Notes under the pieces: model-generated
Seen by the model: only the letters and a program-made list of their open reading frames with translations
The model's database searches: none
What the model was told of the DNA's origin: nothing
NCBI GenBank assembly: GCA_948567375.1
Contig: OX419755.1
Location: 4,159,001-4,223,000, forward strand
Length of the DNA: 64,000 bases
Reading direction: 5' to 3'
Origin: Lunularia cruciata
Lineage: Eukaryota > Streptophyta > Marchantiopsida > Lunulariales > Lunulariaceae
Part shown: piece after piece, positions 12,440 through 24,843 of the stretch
How the letters are laid out: each line of letters starts with the position of its first letter
How positions within the stretch are numbered: position 1 is the first letter of the stretch
Translations under genes and position numbers: made by a program

Positions 12440-15400
12440 TTAAGATGCAATGTCCTTGTTGTGCAGTTGTTGCTCAAACACTTGCACCAACACCGGTGCA
12501 TGTGTCAAATTGGCAGCGGGCTCCCAAGTTGCTTCATAGAGGAGGTAACCTTTCCATTGTACTGGATAGTCCACCCGCGGATGGCAAATACCATATATGC
12601 ATTTTTTGAGAATACGCTCCACTTCATATGCCTCCATGCCATCAATGAGTGTTGGACAAGGTCAAATGTCTTGTGTGGAATGACACTGGCTTGATTGGGG
12701 AGCATATTTGTGTAGTAGAGAAACATGGAACATTGGATGGATCTTCATGTGTGGTGGTAACTCAAGGTGATAGGCCACCGCACTGACTCAACAAAGAATC
12801 AAGAAAGACCTAATAAAACGAGGGCTGAGCTTACAAGGTCCAACTAATGTGAGGTTGGTTGTCAATAGCCACACTTGATCCCCAACATTGAACGCCATGT
12901 GCCTTTAGTGTGCATCAACATATTGCTTCTATTGATTTTGCGCAATATGTAATTTGTGCTTGGCACTCTCCACACCTTGTTGGATTCTAGAAACAAATAT
13001 GTTGATTGCATTGACCTTGGTAGCCATTGGATGGATCTTCATCAAGCTTGAAGGTGTGAAGGGATGCTCACCATACATGAGGAAGAACAGAGTGACTTGG
13101 GTGGATGAATTCACTGAATTGTTGTAAGCAAATTCCACCAACGGGAGTAGGGTGTCCTACCTCTCTTCCTCTTCTAAGGTGAAGTCGCGTAATATGTCTT
13201 CAATCATGCGATTAGCCCACCTTTTTTGTCCATCTGTTTGTTGGTGGTAAGTTGTGAACATGGCCAAGTTGGTTTTGAAGAAACCAAAGAGTGTTTGCCA
13301 AAACAAACTGGTGAATTGAGTGCCTCTATTGGTGATGAGTACTTGAGACAAGCTATGATGAGAGAAGACTGCATCTAAGTATAATTGAGCTAGTTGTGGA
13401 GCGGTCACATCCTTGGTGGTAGGGTGTACATGAATCATTTTGCTAAGCCGGTCCACAAAGACCACAATGGAGTCAAACCCTAAGAGGTCTTGGGTAATTC
13501 ACAGACAAGATCCATACTCACTTGTTCCCAATGTTGGGTAGGAGTAGGGAGAGGTTGAAGGAGCCCTACAGGAGCTTGATTAGAAGCTTTGTTTTGTTGA
13601 CAAAGTAGGAAACTACGCACATAGTCCATCACATTATTGCTCATCTTGGGCTAATAGTAATGGAGTTGGACTGCATCCAAGGTCTTGTCCACTCCAATAT
13701 GACCTACAATGGCCAAATCATGACATTCCGCTAGAATGGTGGTGCATAATTCTAGGACATTTGGGATCCATAATCTGCCATCATGAAAAGTGAGTCCTAG
13801 TGTGCTGGTGACACCTTTGGATGATTGTGCTTCTACAATCTATAGATCAATTTTTGTAGCAGCAAGAATCTTTGGCAAGAATTTGGAGTTAATCTTAACC
13901 TCTGCCACCAAGTTGTTTGCCATTGGTATACAGGTGAATGCATCTGCAAGTTGCTTCTTACCTTCCACCACGTAGGTGATTGTCATGTTGAAGCATTGGC
14001 ACCACTCTGCCCACCAAATTTGGCGATGAGATAGATCGTTCTACATCTCGAAGTAGACTAGAGGTTTGTGGTCTATCTCTATTACAAATGCCTTCTCACC
14101 CAAATAGTGCTTCCAATGCTTGGTTGCAAGCATGATGGCCAATTCTTCTCATTCTATGGTGTGGTAATTGCACTCTGTCGGTAATAACTTTCAAGAGAAA
14201 TATGCAATTGGATGCCATCCATCTTGCCACTCTTGTTGTAGGATTGCTCTTATTGCTACGCCTAATGCATCTATAGCCAACTTGATTGGACGTTTTGGGT
14301 CATACCACTTCAAGACTGGTGCATGTAGCAAGGCTGCTTTTAATTCTTGAAAGGCCAACTCTTGTGCGGTTCCCCATGTCCACTTCTTCTCCTTGCCAAG
14401 TAGTGCCATTAAAGGCTGTGCAACCTTGGAGAAGTCCTTGAAAAATCTACAATAGAATCCCGTCAACCCCAAGAAGCTCTTGAGTTGATTTTCATCTTCT
14501 GGGGCACTCCATTTTTGAATGACCTCTATTTTATCCATCAATACTTGAATACACTCTGCACTTACTCTATGCCCCAAGTAGTCTACTCCAGACTTGCCAA
14601 ACTTGCACTTTGAGATTTTGGCATACAATCGATTCTATCTTAGAATCTTGAGGACTTCTCATAGATGTTGTTTGTGTTCTATCATTGTGCTACTATATAC
14701 TAAGATATCATCCAAGAAGACAATAATAGACTTATCCAAGTATGGATGAAATATGTCATTCATTAGACTCATGAAAGTGGCAGGTGCATTGGTGAGGCCA
14801 AAAGGTATCACAAGATACTCGAAGTGGCCAGACTTGGTTCAAAAGGCAATTTTGTACACATCCTCCTCTACAATTTGGATTTGATTATAACCGCTCTGCA
14901 AGTCCAATTTGGTGAAGTATCTTGCTCCATGGAGTTGATCAAACAGGTCATCCATGCAAGGTAAGGGGTATTTGTTCTTCATTGTTTGTTGATTGAGACC
15001 CCGATAGTCAATGCACATGCGCATTGTACCATCCTTCTTCTTCACAAACAAGACAAGGGCTCCATATGGTGATATGCTAGGTTGGATGAACCCTTTTTGT
15101 AGCATCTCCTCAATTTGAGTCTTACACTTCTCCAACTCATGAGGTGATAGGCGATGTAGGGCCTTACAAGGAGGTGTCTTTCCAAAGAGTGTCTCAATTT
15201 TGTGATCTACTCTCCTTTTTGGTGGTAATCCTGAGAGTAGATCATCGAGAAAGACATCTTGAAACTCATCCACCACATCCTTCAATTTCTTAGGAATTTT
15301 TCCATCAATTTTTGCACTCTGGACTTCTCTTATTAGACCCATGAAACATCTATCGGTCTTATGGATAATTTCCATCCCTATGACATATAGAGGCAATTCT

Positions 15401-15540
15401 TGCCTGTGTGATTTTTTTTTAACCCCAATGATTGACCATTGGTGGGTTCTCACTACTTTCTTCCTCCAATCTACCATAGGCTTGTAATGCTCCATCCATG
15501 GCATGCCTAAGATTGCATCATAACGAGCTAATTGTATCAC
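12440..15540 (-). pseudogene. Gypsy A1 pol remnants (protease-RT-RNase H-integrase-chromodomain)
   Basis: Fragments in three frames line up with the A2 polyprotein. The RT fingers and palm start lie in 14839-15540 and end at an in-frame TGA (14839-14841) after the IAF codons, exactly where A2 and A3 also have TGA. The RT thumb/RNase H part is 14191-14628. The integrase core fragment (13157-13465) contains VFVDRLSKM and a mutated ITNRGTQF where A2 has ITDRGTQF, so its second catalytic Asp is lost. The C-terminal fragment 12440-12637 holds a chromodomain with VQWKGYLLYEATWEP. Confidence 0.8.
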
Positions 15541-15644
15541 TCGCCACTCAATTGCTTCTTGATATTCTCCTACAAAGAGTGTTACCTGTCTAGGTAATGA
15601 TTCAATCCTCTATGTTTGCCCATTAGGTAACTACTTCTTCACTC

Positions 15645-17417
15645 TCATCCCTCTCTAGATCCATTCTCAATCTTATTGCAACAGAGCAAGACAAGAAATT
15701 CTTTGTTGCTCCCGGATCTATTAATACTCTCATGTAATTGCCTTCTAGAACTCCATTCATGACAATCAATTGTGAGGTTACCTTTTGAGATCTTTGTGTA
15801 TTTGTCTTCTTCCTTCCCTCGCTTCTCTACTTCCTTATTGAGCCAATAAGGCCATGAGGTACATTTCTTGGCGATCTTCATTTTTTGAAGTGATTTCCAT
15901 CTCTTCCTCTTCAATGCGCCTCTTTATGTTGTTCAAAGATTGCCTGTATGAAGGCCAAGGGCCTCTAGGGAAATGAGTGAAATAGTTGGTAGATATGTGC
16001 CCAATACGACCACAATTGTAACAACGGCATTGTTCTCCTCGAGTTCCTTCTCCTTGTGGGACTCCATCTCTTTGTTCTTCTACTCGTCTACGCTCCCCTT
16101 GAAGCGGTCGTGCTCCTTGATCTTGAAATCAAAGGTTGCCCAATTCCATTGGTACTAGTCCACCCATGTGTGGCATTTCTGCTCGATAATGTTGAGGTGG
16201 AACTACTCCTTCACCTCCACCCAATGCTCTGGCTATTCTCAACGCACTAGCAATGACTTCAAATATAGTGCAAGGATTCTGCACCATGACTTCTTTGCAA
16301 ATCCAATCCTTCAACCCTCATTTGAAATTGTCAAGAGCCTATGCTAGACTCATGTTGGTTATTGCAACTTGTAGATCCAAAAATGCCTCCACATACTCTT
16401 GTATGTTGTTCTTTTGTCTCAATCCCCATAGTCGGATTCGGATCATATGCATGAAATCCACTAATTAGAAATTCTTCAGCAATCCTTCTTGCATTGCTGT
16501 CCACGTGACCTCCCTTCTCTCTGCCAACATGGATCGTTCCCAAGCATCATACCATGTGAGGGCTTTATCAGTCAAGTACCTATATGCAAACACACTTGCA
16601 ACATGCTTCATGATCTCTATTGAGAACAATCGGAAATATCAATTCATTCTTGAGATCCAATTTTCCACTACTCCCATCATACGCTACCCCTTGTAAGGCT
16701 CAATGTTGCAAGTCTTCTTCATCCGGAGTAGCAATGTGGCTTCAACATTGACAGGGTTTGTAGGCACAGGTGCTTCTCCAAGTACTTTGGTTGCAAGTAT
16801 TGGGTTTTGAGACAACTCTTCTTCTTGTATCGCTTTATCGTTCTTGAGGATCTATACTTAACTTTGTAATGTCTCCATGGTCATCTTAGTCTCTCAAAAT
16901 TCTTTCAATATCCCTTGCATTCCTTGCACCAACTCTTGCAATTGCTTATCCATGGTTCCTGCAACACTCAATTGCTAATGTCTATGTCAATACAGAGTCA
17001 ATACGATCGCTCTAGAAGGTGCACAAACTATCAAAACTACCTTTGGGACCTCAAAAGCTATCACTCGTTGATAATACTCCTCACCAAAATTCCTAACTTC
17101 AAAATCTCTAAACATCACTTTTGGTCTTACTACATAATTGAATTTCTACTTGAGTGTTGAAAAGGAGAGGATTTGGGACATTCACATCCATATCATCATA
17201 ATAGAATGTAGATTGTCAAATCCCACTCCTTGTCATATATCACCATAGGTAGAATCACCGGGTTTGGTGAGTTTATCACCCTATCCAAGAATTCTATACC
17301 AAAGTGATAAACTAATGATACTCTCATTTGCTCAAGCTGGATGTACATAACCTTGATGTGGAATGCATTTGAGAATGGAAAGTTAGGTGCAAGACATTGT
17401 CCTCTTGGTGCATCCAT
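15645..17417 (-). pseudogene. Gypsy A1 gag and upstream small ORFs, broken
   Basis: The 17196-17417 frame is a recognisable copy of the 73-codon ORF upstream of gag in A2 and A3. Gag pieces follow at 16331-16543 and 16129-16314, and a tail at 15645-15914 includes PYWLNKEVEKRGKEE. The nearby triplets still spell the protease Asp-Pro-Gly site. Frameshifts and stops separate all the pieces. Confidence 0.7.
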
Positions 17418-17557
17418 CCTATCTTCTCTCTAAAGCCCTTCCTAAGTCTAACAATTACTCTATGTTCTCCACCTCAAATTACTCAATTTTAGTAGTTTGT
17501 GCTCTTCCAAGAGGGGTGACCCACTCTCTTGGACTAAAACAATCACTATGATACAAT

Positions 17558-18292
17558 TGTAGTACTCCAAAGACAAGAGAAGAGAGAAAATACAGGTTTC
17601 ACACTCAATCATTTGAGGTCCCAAAAAAGCACCTTCTCTTTATTATATAAACCAAGAGGATCTCTTCCAAGGAAGCTCCACCATAGGATCAAGCACACAG
17701 ATAGGTGACATGTCAATAAGCTCCACCCTTGGATTACTTACTTGGACGGGTGACATGTTGGTCCAGTCTTATCTGGTTGGTCAAATAAGCTTTGACTAGA
17801 GGGAATCTTTTAGGTAATATTCTTGTAGGAATCTCAAAATCACATGGGTAAGGTACCATTGAAAAGCTCTCAACAAGGCAAACCAGGGAGGAGGAAAGGC
17901 CATCCTTTCCTTCAATTGAGGGGGGAGGGGAGCATATTTTCAAGGTCTATTTCATCCGTTTAGGCCACCAAAATTGCTTTCAAAGATTCAGGCATATTTT
18001 GGTCCCTACTCTATTAGTAGAAGTCCTGTTTTGGTGATATCTCTTTCTGATCTGTTTAGTCTATCATGTGTAATATCGTTCCAGATGTTACCAAACTAAT
18101 TTTCACCTTTAAATCATATGTATAGTTATTGATTCTAAGTTCAAGTCTATTTCAATTTTTGCCCTATTAGTAGAAGTACTCTTTTGGTGATACTTCTATC
18201 TGATCTATTTTGACCATCATGTATAACATCATTCCAAATGTTACCAAACTGAATTTCACGTCTAGGTCATATGGCTAGCTCTTGGTATTACA
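17558..18292 (-). repeat. Gypsy A1, right (5') LTR
   Basis: It runs from TGTAGTACTCC to GGTATTACA, 735 nt, and has a mutated first block compared with TGTAATACTCC in A2. It lacks the extra repeat unit found in its partner LTR. Confidence 0.85.
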
Positions 18293-19126
18293 CCTTAACA
18301 GACTCCTCATGTAGAGCCACCCAATCCCCCACTCGTAATCGATGAAATCTAGTAACCACCTCTCTATGCCCCGCATGCCTCCCTCTAGCATAACAAAGAC
18401 AACATCAAGGGAGTAAGAGGAATAGGAACCATGCTAACCTATCCAAAGGATCAGGTGCCAAATGATCAAGTTGTAGGTGAAAAGCCTATCTAGCCTCATC
18501 ATGGAGTGTACGGGATAGCCTATGGAATAGATGTGGATATGGAAAGCTAGTCTCAAATAAACCTAAAATGAAACCCGCTTGAGAAGCTAACCACTCCCAT
18601 GACTCGATCATTATTCCTAGAATGGTCTATGAAGAGATAAAGGAAACGTGTGTAATCCCAAGTGTCACTATTCTTGATGTAGTTGCTCGCCTCAAGTGAG
18701 TATCCCAAGTGGTCCAATCATAGTCCTTGTGCATCCTTCTCACATGGACCTTTACCCCCTGCAAGGTAAAACATCAATGATACGCTTGGTATGGTGTATC
18801 TTGAGCCGCTCTAGGTGACCCACATGGGGAGGTGTAGCCATGGCTAGCAAAAGAATAACGATATTAACACATAATGCTCCTCTCCATATCTCCCCATACC
18901 TACAAAACCATAGCCTCTCATATCCCAACTCACATGAGAAAGTACAATCTCTCCAAATTCTAAAAACTAAAAACTCTCATAACTCTCAATTTGTATCTCA
19001 AAAATTTTCAAACTAAATTCCCGTGGAACTCAATCATGAAAACCAAGAGATTAGAAATGAAAATTCTCAACCCATCCCTCTCAATGAGTAATCACTCTAA
19101 ACCCTAAAAACCTAAAAATCCCCATA
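18293..19126 (-). mobile_element. LINE copy 1, 5' part (start of the LINE reading frame and leader)
   Basis: This continues LINE copy 1 beyond the gypsy A1 insertion. Read on the minus strand, a candidate start ATG at 18840-18842 opens with MATPPHVGHLERLK. A later block contains FHRLRVGDWVALHEESVK (near 18300-18360), which I associate with N-terminal regions of LINE-like polyproteins. Stops interrupt it. The leader from about 18843 to 19126 is AT-rich and non-coding. A family B solo LTR is inserted at its outer edge. Confidence 0.6.
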
Positions 19127-19535
19127 TGTAAAAGACCAAAATCGAGGAGAGAAATAGGAGAATGGAAACTCACATTGGGATACTTGAATGAGGGAAAACT
19201 CAAAATGCCTAGCATGAGCTTCGGCTTTGGTATTTATAGGTAGCATACAAGATCCATGAAGCTTCTCAAGAAGCTTCCTTGAGTCGCTTTCTTGGAGTGC
19301 AAGCCAAGTTAACCAGGAAGTTTCTCAAGAAACTTCTTTCTAGAAGCCGCCTACTTGGCTTGCAAGCTAAGCTAGTTAGAAGCTTCTAGAAGCTACCTGC
19401 TTAGGGTGCAAGTTAACTAGTTGGGAAGCTTCCCAAGAAGCTTCTTAGATACTTCTAGAATATTCTAGGCTATTTTGTCTTATTCTCTACTTCGTAAGCC
19501 CGACTAACTTCGTCGCTAAACTCCATATTGTTACA
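19127..19535 (-). repeat. Solo LTR of gypsy family B, with heat-shock-element array
   Basis: This 409-nt unit runs on the minus strand from TGTAACAATATGG to TCTTTTACA and is flanked on both sides by CCATA (19122-19126 and 19536-19540), a perfect 5-nt target-site duplication. The same 409-nt unit lies at 28959-29367 next to a gypsy pol. No internal region is present, so it is a solo LTR left by LTR-LTR recombination. Confidence 0.85.
19231..19465 (-). promoter_or_regulatory. LTR-B promoter: TATA box plus heat-shock-element cluster
   Basis: A TATAAATA box lies at 19231-19238 (minus). Upstream of it, over 19257-19465, are repeated GAAnnTTC blocks. Two are perfect three-part heat-shock elements: GAAGCTTCTAGAA at 19379-19391 and TTCTAGAATATTC at 19453-19465. 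The second lies within the classical CTAGAATATTCTAG form. Further two-part elements are at about 19258, 19271, 19318 and 19328, with two more between 19420 and 19443. Heat-shock factors bind this motif; heat responsiveness here is inferred. Confidence 0.7.
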
Positions 19536-21144
19536 CCATAACTTTCTATGTAATTCTCCATAGTCTTCAATCTAGGTACAAATGGAACCAAAATTGGAAA
19601 ATTAACAAAATAGAGTATTCACTCAAGTATTATATACTAGATATCCCTCATAAAAAGTATATATTTTTTCTCACATCTTTCCCTCTCTTATCCCGTCATC
19701 ACACTCCCCTGAACTCTCCTTAAAATAGTAATGCAAGTAAACCAAAATTGAAATATGAACAAAATAGACAATTCACTCAAGTGCTATATGCTAGAGGGCA
19801 CTCATAAAATGTACATCTTTTTTTCTCACATCCCTCTTTCTCCTATCAAGTCGTCACACTCTCCTAAAAATAGTAATGCAAGTAAATAATAATGAAGAAA
19901 TAATAATGAAACTTCTAGATAAAATCCTAGATTTATGATCACCATTGTTTCATATGTTATAATTTATGAAATTTAAAGGCCATATAATCAGGATTTTGAA
20001 TAATTTAGAATGCAAATATGTATCCCATTTCCACAGCTATAAATGCAAACTATCAATTATTCATGTAACTTGAGTGTTGAATGAACATTACATATTGGAT
20101 AAATTTATACACTTTATTAACACAAGAGAGTAGATAGAAATTGGTAAATTGATAAATTTTCTCTAACACAAAAGAAGAGAGTAGAGAGATAAGTTATCTT
20201 GATTAATGTTAGACAAGGAATATATAATAATTGGTATTGATTAGTATTCTACATTAAAATAATGGATAAATTGACATACTTTACTTACACAATAAAGTAG
20301 ATGGATAAAGGATAAATTGATATACTTTACTAACATAAGAAAGTAGATAGATAATGGATAAATTGATTACTTTACATATAGATTATAAAGTCTTTGTGAG
20401 ACTCATTGGGACGCCAAGAAGACATTGCATGTCTAATTATATTCCAACCTAATGTTAAGATCAGTTCAGAATTCCTATTTATATACTAGGATCAAGCATG
20501 TTAAAGTACAATTCAATATAAGTCAGAAAAGTCACAAAAATTGGAGGTTGAATTTTTTTACATTGTCATTAAAGATGACAAATTACTCAATAGAGAGTTA
20601 TTAAGAATGGGAGGTAATGGTTTATCTCTTATTATACTCCCAGAGTGTGATAATTAAAACATTAATTTAATATATGTAAGATGCAACATCATGGTTAGGT
20701 AGGTTGGAGTGGAAGTGTTAATAAATCTGCATTTTTTCTTTTACATTTTCCTCGAAAATCATACAGTTAAAAAATATAATAAATTCATAATAAAATAATA
20801 GTAATATATAATTAAGATTAATCAGTGACAAATTAGAAATAGTTTCCCCTTAATGTATGATAAATTCTAGTTATTTAACTTCTTGCTTGGATCAAGGCTC
20901 AGCCCTCAAAAGGAATAAGATATTGGAGCACCATGAGATTTTCCTTATGCTCTATTCATACCAAATATTTTAATTTATGATGGAACTACGTGATGTGATG
21001 ATAGGCTGACTTGTTCATTCTCCTCCCCCAATCTTCTACCCTACTCTACTCTACATCATCTACTCAACCTTGGTATACTCTCTTGTAGTATTGCCTGTCG
21101 ATCAACTTACCTTCTCAACATGGTTCTCCCTTCCTTGACTTTAC
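19536..21144. repeat. AT-rich region with two tandem repeats
   Basis: Two ~154-nt units, both opening ACCAAAATTG, lie at 19587-19740 and 19741-about 19890. Three ~46-nt units opening GGATAAATTGA start at 20264, 20310 and 20356, with a diverged relative near 20097. No coding region is seen. Confidence 0.65.
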
Positions 21145-22500
21145 TATGAAGTATGAGAGCTTTTGAAAGGAAGAGTATGGGAGTCCTTTGGTGATATCAT
21201 CGGACCAAGGACATTTGAGTGTGTGATGGGGGATTTAGGACATTGACAACCATCTGTACCGATCTCGTGCGATGGGGTAGGCCTATTATCTATGGAGTAG
21301 ATGGCACCTACAATATTTTTTTGGTAGTTGGGTTCCCTCTGCATCTCTACTTTCCTCTCATTTTGTGGTTGTTGATAGGCTAGTTTTGGAAACTTATGTG
21401 ACCTAGGTGGAGGAATGATCCTTTTCTCTCCGAGTGCTATTGCAGTAGACAAGAGATGGTCTATCTCCATGAGCACGGGAGGACCTTCCATCCTTTGCTT
21501 CACTACTATCAGATTGGACTAGAGGTTTGCAGTCTTCCTTGATGGAGTAACAATGTTAGCATATACTACATTTTCTCTTAGTTGACTCGTCCATTCCTTG
21601 GGCCACTAGAGCACGTCTTTGATCTTGCTTTGGCAAGGATGCAGGCTCTTGGATCCTAGCTAGACCGTGCATTAGGGCATTCCAACTTGCACCTACCACT
21701 TTTGCTACAACGATGAGGTTATGCTTAGGTTTAGTCCACCCGTATGCATCTTTATTACTCACTTGTGAGTGTGGTTCTACACTATATGCAACAATGGTCC
21801 ATATGACACGGTGTCCTTATGGAGGACATATGATAACTACCCATGATGCCATCAAGGATATAGTGTTTGCTATAGCACGAGTGAGTGGATACCTTGCTTG
21901 GATAGAGCGTTCATATTTGTTCTGGAAGACAAGTATCAGAGCAGACGTACACTTGATCTAAGATGATTAGGTGATAGTGGTGGATGTAATGGTTATTGAC
22001 CCTATGGGTGATGCTGTTTGGAGTAATCATTACTTGGAGATAATGATTACTCATCCTCTTCGATGGGCAGCATGTGGAATAGCAGCACACAAGGTCCTCC
22101 AAGTATAGGGGTATGCAGCGAGGTCACCTCTTTGTTCCTCTAACCTTGGAGTTAGATGGAGCAATGGACATGGCGTTCACCACATTGGTAAGGGAGTGCA
22201 TGAGGGCTTATCATATTAGATGCTCGGGGTACTACTCTCTCTCTCTCACATACTTTGTAGCATATTTCAGACATAGTGTGTACATTGCTCTCCATAGAAC
22301 ATTGGTTGATGCACTCCATAGGAGAGCATCAATAACTGTAGGTGATGCTTATTCGGATTCTCTTGTAGTTTGTAGACCTTACGACTTGCCTAGCTCTAGT
22401 TTCTAGACCTTACAATAGGGTAGATTTCTCATATCTATACTATTGGTGCCTAGCCCCATTCTACCTCTTTTGTAAGGGTTGATTGGGTCTTTCCATCCTT
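21145..22500 (+). mobile_element. LINE copy 3, 5'-truncated, plus orientation
   Basis: This is the mirror of LINE copy 1. In plus orientation it carries the same C-terminal blocks: LCLGLVHPYASLLLTCECGS and THDAIKDIVFAIA (21713-21961), then SLSLTYFVAYFRHSVYIALH (22113-22406). It ends near GGGTCTTTCCATCC, matching the outer edge of the 3541 fragment. The RT portion is missing (5' truncation). Frameshifted and not functional. Confidence 0.75.
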
Positions 22501-23268
22501 CTTGTGTTCTATGTGCTCGCCTTTTCCCATCATCTACTGCTGGAAAATGTCAAATGTGTCAGAACTCATTCTACAATTACAGTAATGCCTCCGAATTCGA
22601 ACAGAGCTTCAGCTCATTCGTTTCTCGGAAGCTCTCCCAATCTAGAGTGGAATCTGGGTCAATGGTTCTGCACACTTGGTGATGAAATTGGTTGGCAAGT
22701 TTTCATGAATCTGAGTTTGATTGTGGATTTGGCCTTGCGCATTGAGGATGACAGCGAGACCGCCGAAATCACGTCTACTCCAGAAGTTTATTTCTTAACC
22801 GCACTGCCTGAGGCAGGAACTATATGGAGCGATCGCGTCGCGTCGCGTCGGATGGTTCAAATTCTGGGACACTGATCGTGGGGAAATGCTCGTGGATGCC
22901 CACCCACGATGTCGGATATCACGTTTGTCCCTTTGTCCCTATGTGAAAATGGAACTCTGAAAGGATATATAGGTATAATGTTTGCTCAGAATTTGGTGAC
23001 ATCTGTAGTTTTTGAGGTCCAGTTCACTCAGTTAAGCACGAGAGCAAGAGGATTGCACAGGATATACATGTACGAGACGATATTAGATCTATTGGATACT
23101 TGGACTAACATTTCATATCTTTATTTATGGGTTGCACGAGAAATGTAGCATCAGACCTACAGATATTTCAGAATTGACTTCAAGGTAAAGATCTTCCTGC
23201 TGTATCATGGAGTTCCTGTTTGAACACTCCCACTGTACTTATTTTACGTATTTACTATGTACGTAGCT
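22501..23268. other. Region between LINE copy 3 and the P450 remnant
   Basis: A plus-strand frame of about 130 codons (22483-22875) and one of 79 codons (22909-23148) are open, but neither shows a motif I recognise. A short CGCGT repeat is near 22840-22857. Confidence 0.3.
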
Positions 23269-23269
23269 C

Positions 23270-23867
23270 TAACATTTACTTTGTTCCTGCTTTATCATAA
23301 ACATGGGCCGGAAGTCGTGGTTTAAAACTTGTCTTCGCGGTGTGCGGGATTCAGAAGAAGCCCCCGTCTGCTCTTCAGGTTCAGGAAGAGAAAGATCTAA
23401 AGCATGAATGATCGTGGCCAGATTGAACTGCATCATTACTATAGCCATGTTCATGTCCAAACTCTCCTGCCTGACCCAAACGGAATGAGGCAAAATCATG
23501 CCCTTTTAAAAAACATCGCTGTGCAGAAAGCGTTCATGACTAAACCCTAGCGGATTCTGCCACAGTTCAGGATTCCTTTTGAATTGCAAATAAGTTGTGG
23601 AATACTCGGGCATATCGGAATGTCGTATCCAGAAATTGTCGTGGCCTGGACGGACTCTTGAGGAACCCGAAAGCAGGCGAAGGGTGTAAACAGGGAATTT
23701 CATTTATACATGCCTGGTGGTTACTTGAAATGCACGAGGCTCGAATCCTGCACCGATCTGTCCCCACGACTACATCGATCTCCTTTCCAGCTTGCAGAAG
23801 CTTATCTGGGATTTTCATGAGCTCAGCTATTGTCCACGTTTCGCGAGAAGTAAGTCCTATTCCGTGA
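23270..23867 (-). pseudogene. Cytochrome P450 C-terminal half, frameshifted (A-type/CYP71-clan-like)
   Basis: This covers the region after the I helix to the end of a microsomal P450. On the minus strand, ETWTIAELMKIPDKLL then KEIDVVVGTDR lead to the K-helix region (QACINEI then CLHPSPAF, with the ExxR Arg lost). VPQESVQATTISGYDIP follows in another frame, then RNPELWQNPLGFSHERF (PERF region). The heme loop PFGSGRR is in yet another frame and is cut by a small deletion that removes the heme-ligand Cys. The tail is NMAIVMMQFNLATIIHALD. At least four frame changes occur in about 600 nt. No N-terminal exon was found upstream. An A-type P450 would act at the ER in specialised metabolism; this copy cannot. 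Confidence 0.88.
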
Positions 23868-24843
23868 ATGCATGATCGAAATGAACTTAGTAATTAGAAG
23901 TAAACTCAGAGTCTGCAATTGTCTTGAGTGGCAAAAGTTTTCCATCTGAAATCGCGAAGTTTATCAATTTGTATGTCGATTCACTATATTGGAGTCAATA
24001 TTTGACAGGTAGGTTTTAGATTTCTGAACTGTATTAAAATCATGAAGGTCTAAGATCTATTCAGAATGACATCTCTCTTCTAGTCTGAATTCCCTGCAGT
24101 TAATTTCGCACTGAAGAAGTCGTTAAACGTAAGTTGGAGGAGTCAAAAGCAGAACCCCTAAGTTTACATCAAAAGCAAGTAATAGTTCCACCATCTATAT
24201 ACATTGGGTTAGAGGGATAACTATGAAAACACGAATTTCTGCAAAATTTTATATACAATGTATATGTCGACTCACACGACTCTGAATAAGGAACCGGGTG
24301 TTTATATGTCTCCTTTGGTGTGAGCAGCATCGTTAATGCTTTGCAGCTGCCCAAATCTTCCCACTGAGTTTTGTATCGCATAGTGATATTGTTCTCTATA
24401 TGCCAAACACAGCCCAATGGTGTGCATGGTATGAATGGTATGAATATACAACCCATTAATTTCCAATCAGTTAAGTACACATTACCGCCAAGATTAGCTG
24501 GATAATTAAATATAGCCTAGTGTCAATATTGTATGCGAAGGAACAAAAGGACCAGTAGGTTGATTCTAAAAGCAAAGATAAACATCCTCGCTCTTGGTTA
24601 TCACTCAGCTCTAAATACAGGCGCTAAATGAGGATTGTACGGACTTGATTATATGCAGAGGTAATAAGCATTTTCACTAACTCTGACCACTGATCAAGGG
24701 ACGACGATAGGTGAAAATTAGGAATGCAACTTAGGTACAGAAAGAGAGTAAGTGAGTCGCTCCCCGTACTTGTCATGTGAAATAATATTTACATACAAAT
24801 TGGCCAAATAAAAAAATTGTGTGGAGCTGTAGGCAACACCTTT
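23868..24843. other. No gene recognised
   Basis: This lies upstream of the P450 remnant on its own strand. No exon 1 of the P450 and no retroelement similarity were found. Confidence 0.4.

Larger units (their letters stand above)
11386..18292 (-). mobile_element. Gypsy A1: decayed Ty3/gypsy chromovirus inserted in LINE copy 1
   Basis: This is a complete but old copy of family A, transcribed right to left. LTRs are 11386-12426 and 17558-18292. The flanking CCCTA/CCTTA is a target-site duplication with one change. The primer-binding site next to the right LTR (near 17545-17556) is a mutated form of the initiator-Met complement seen intact in A2. The interior is collinear with A2: small upstream ORF at 17196-17417, gag remnants about 15900-16960, protease-RT 14839-15540, RT-RNase H 14191-14628, integrase 13157-13465 and 12929-13141, chromodomain 12440-12637. 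Stops and frameshifts break every gene. Confidence 0.88.

Noticed and set aside
18843-19535. Heat-shock-element region as the LINE's own promoter
   Set aside because: The CCATA duplication and the identical 409-nt unit at 28959 show it is a separate solo LTR, not LINE sequence.
22483-22875. 130-codon open frame
   Set aside because: It begins in the LINE tail and has no recognisable domain; most likely chance.
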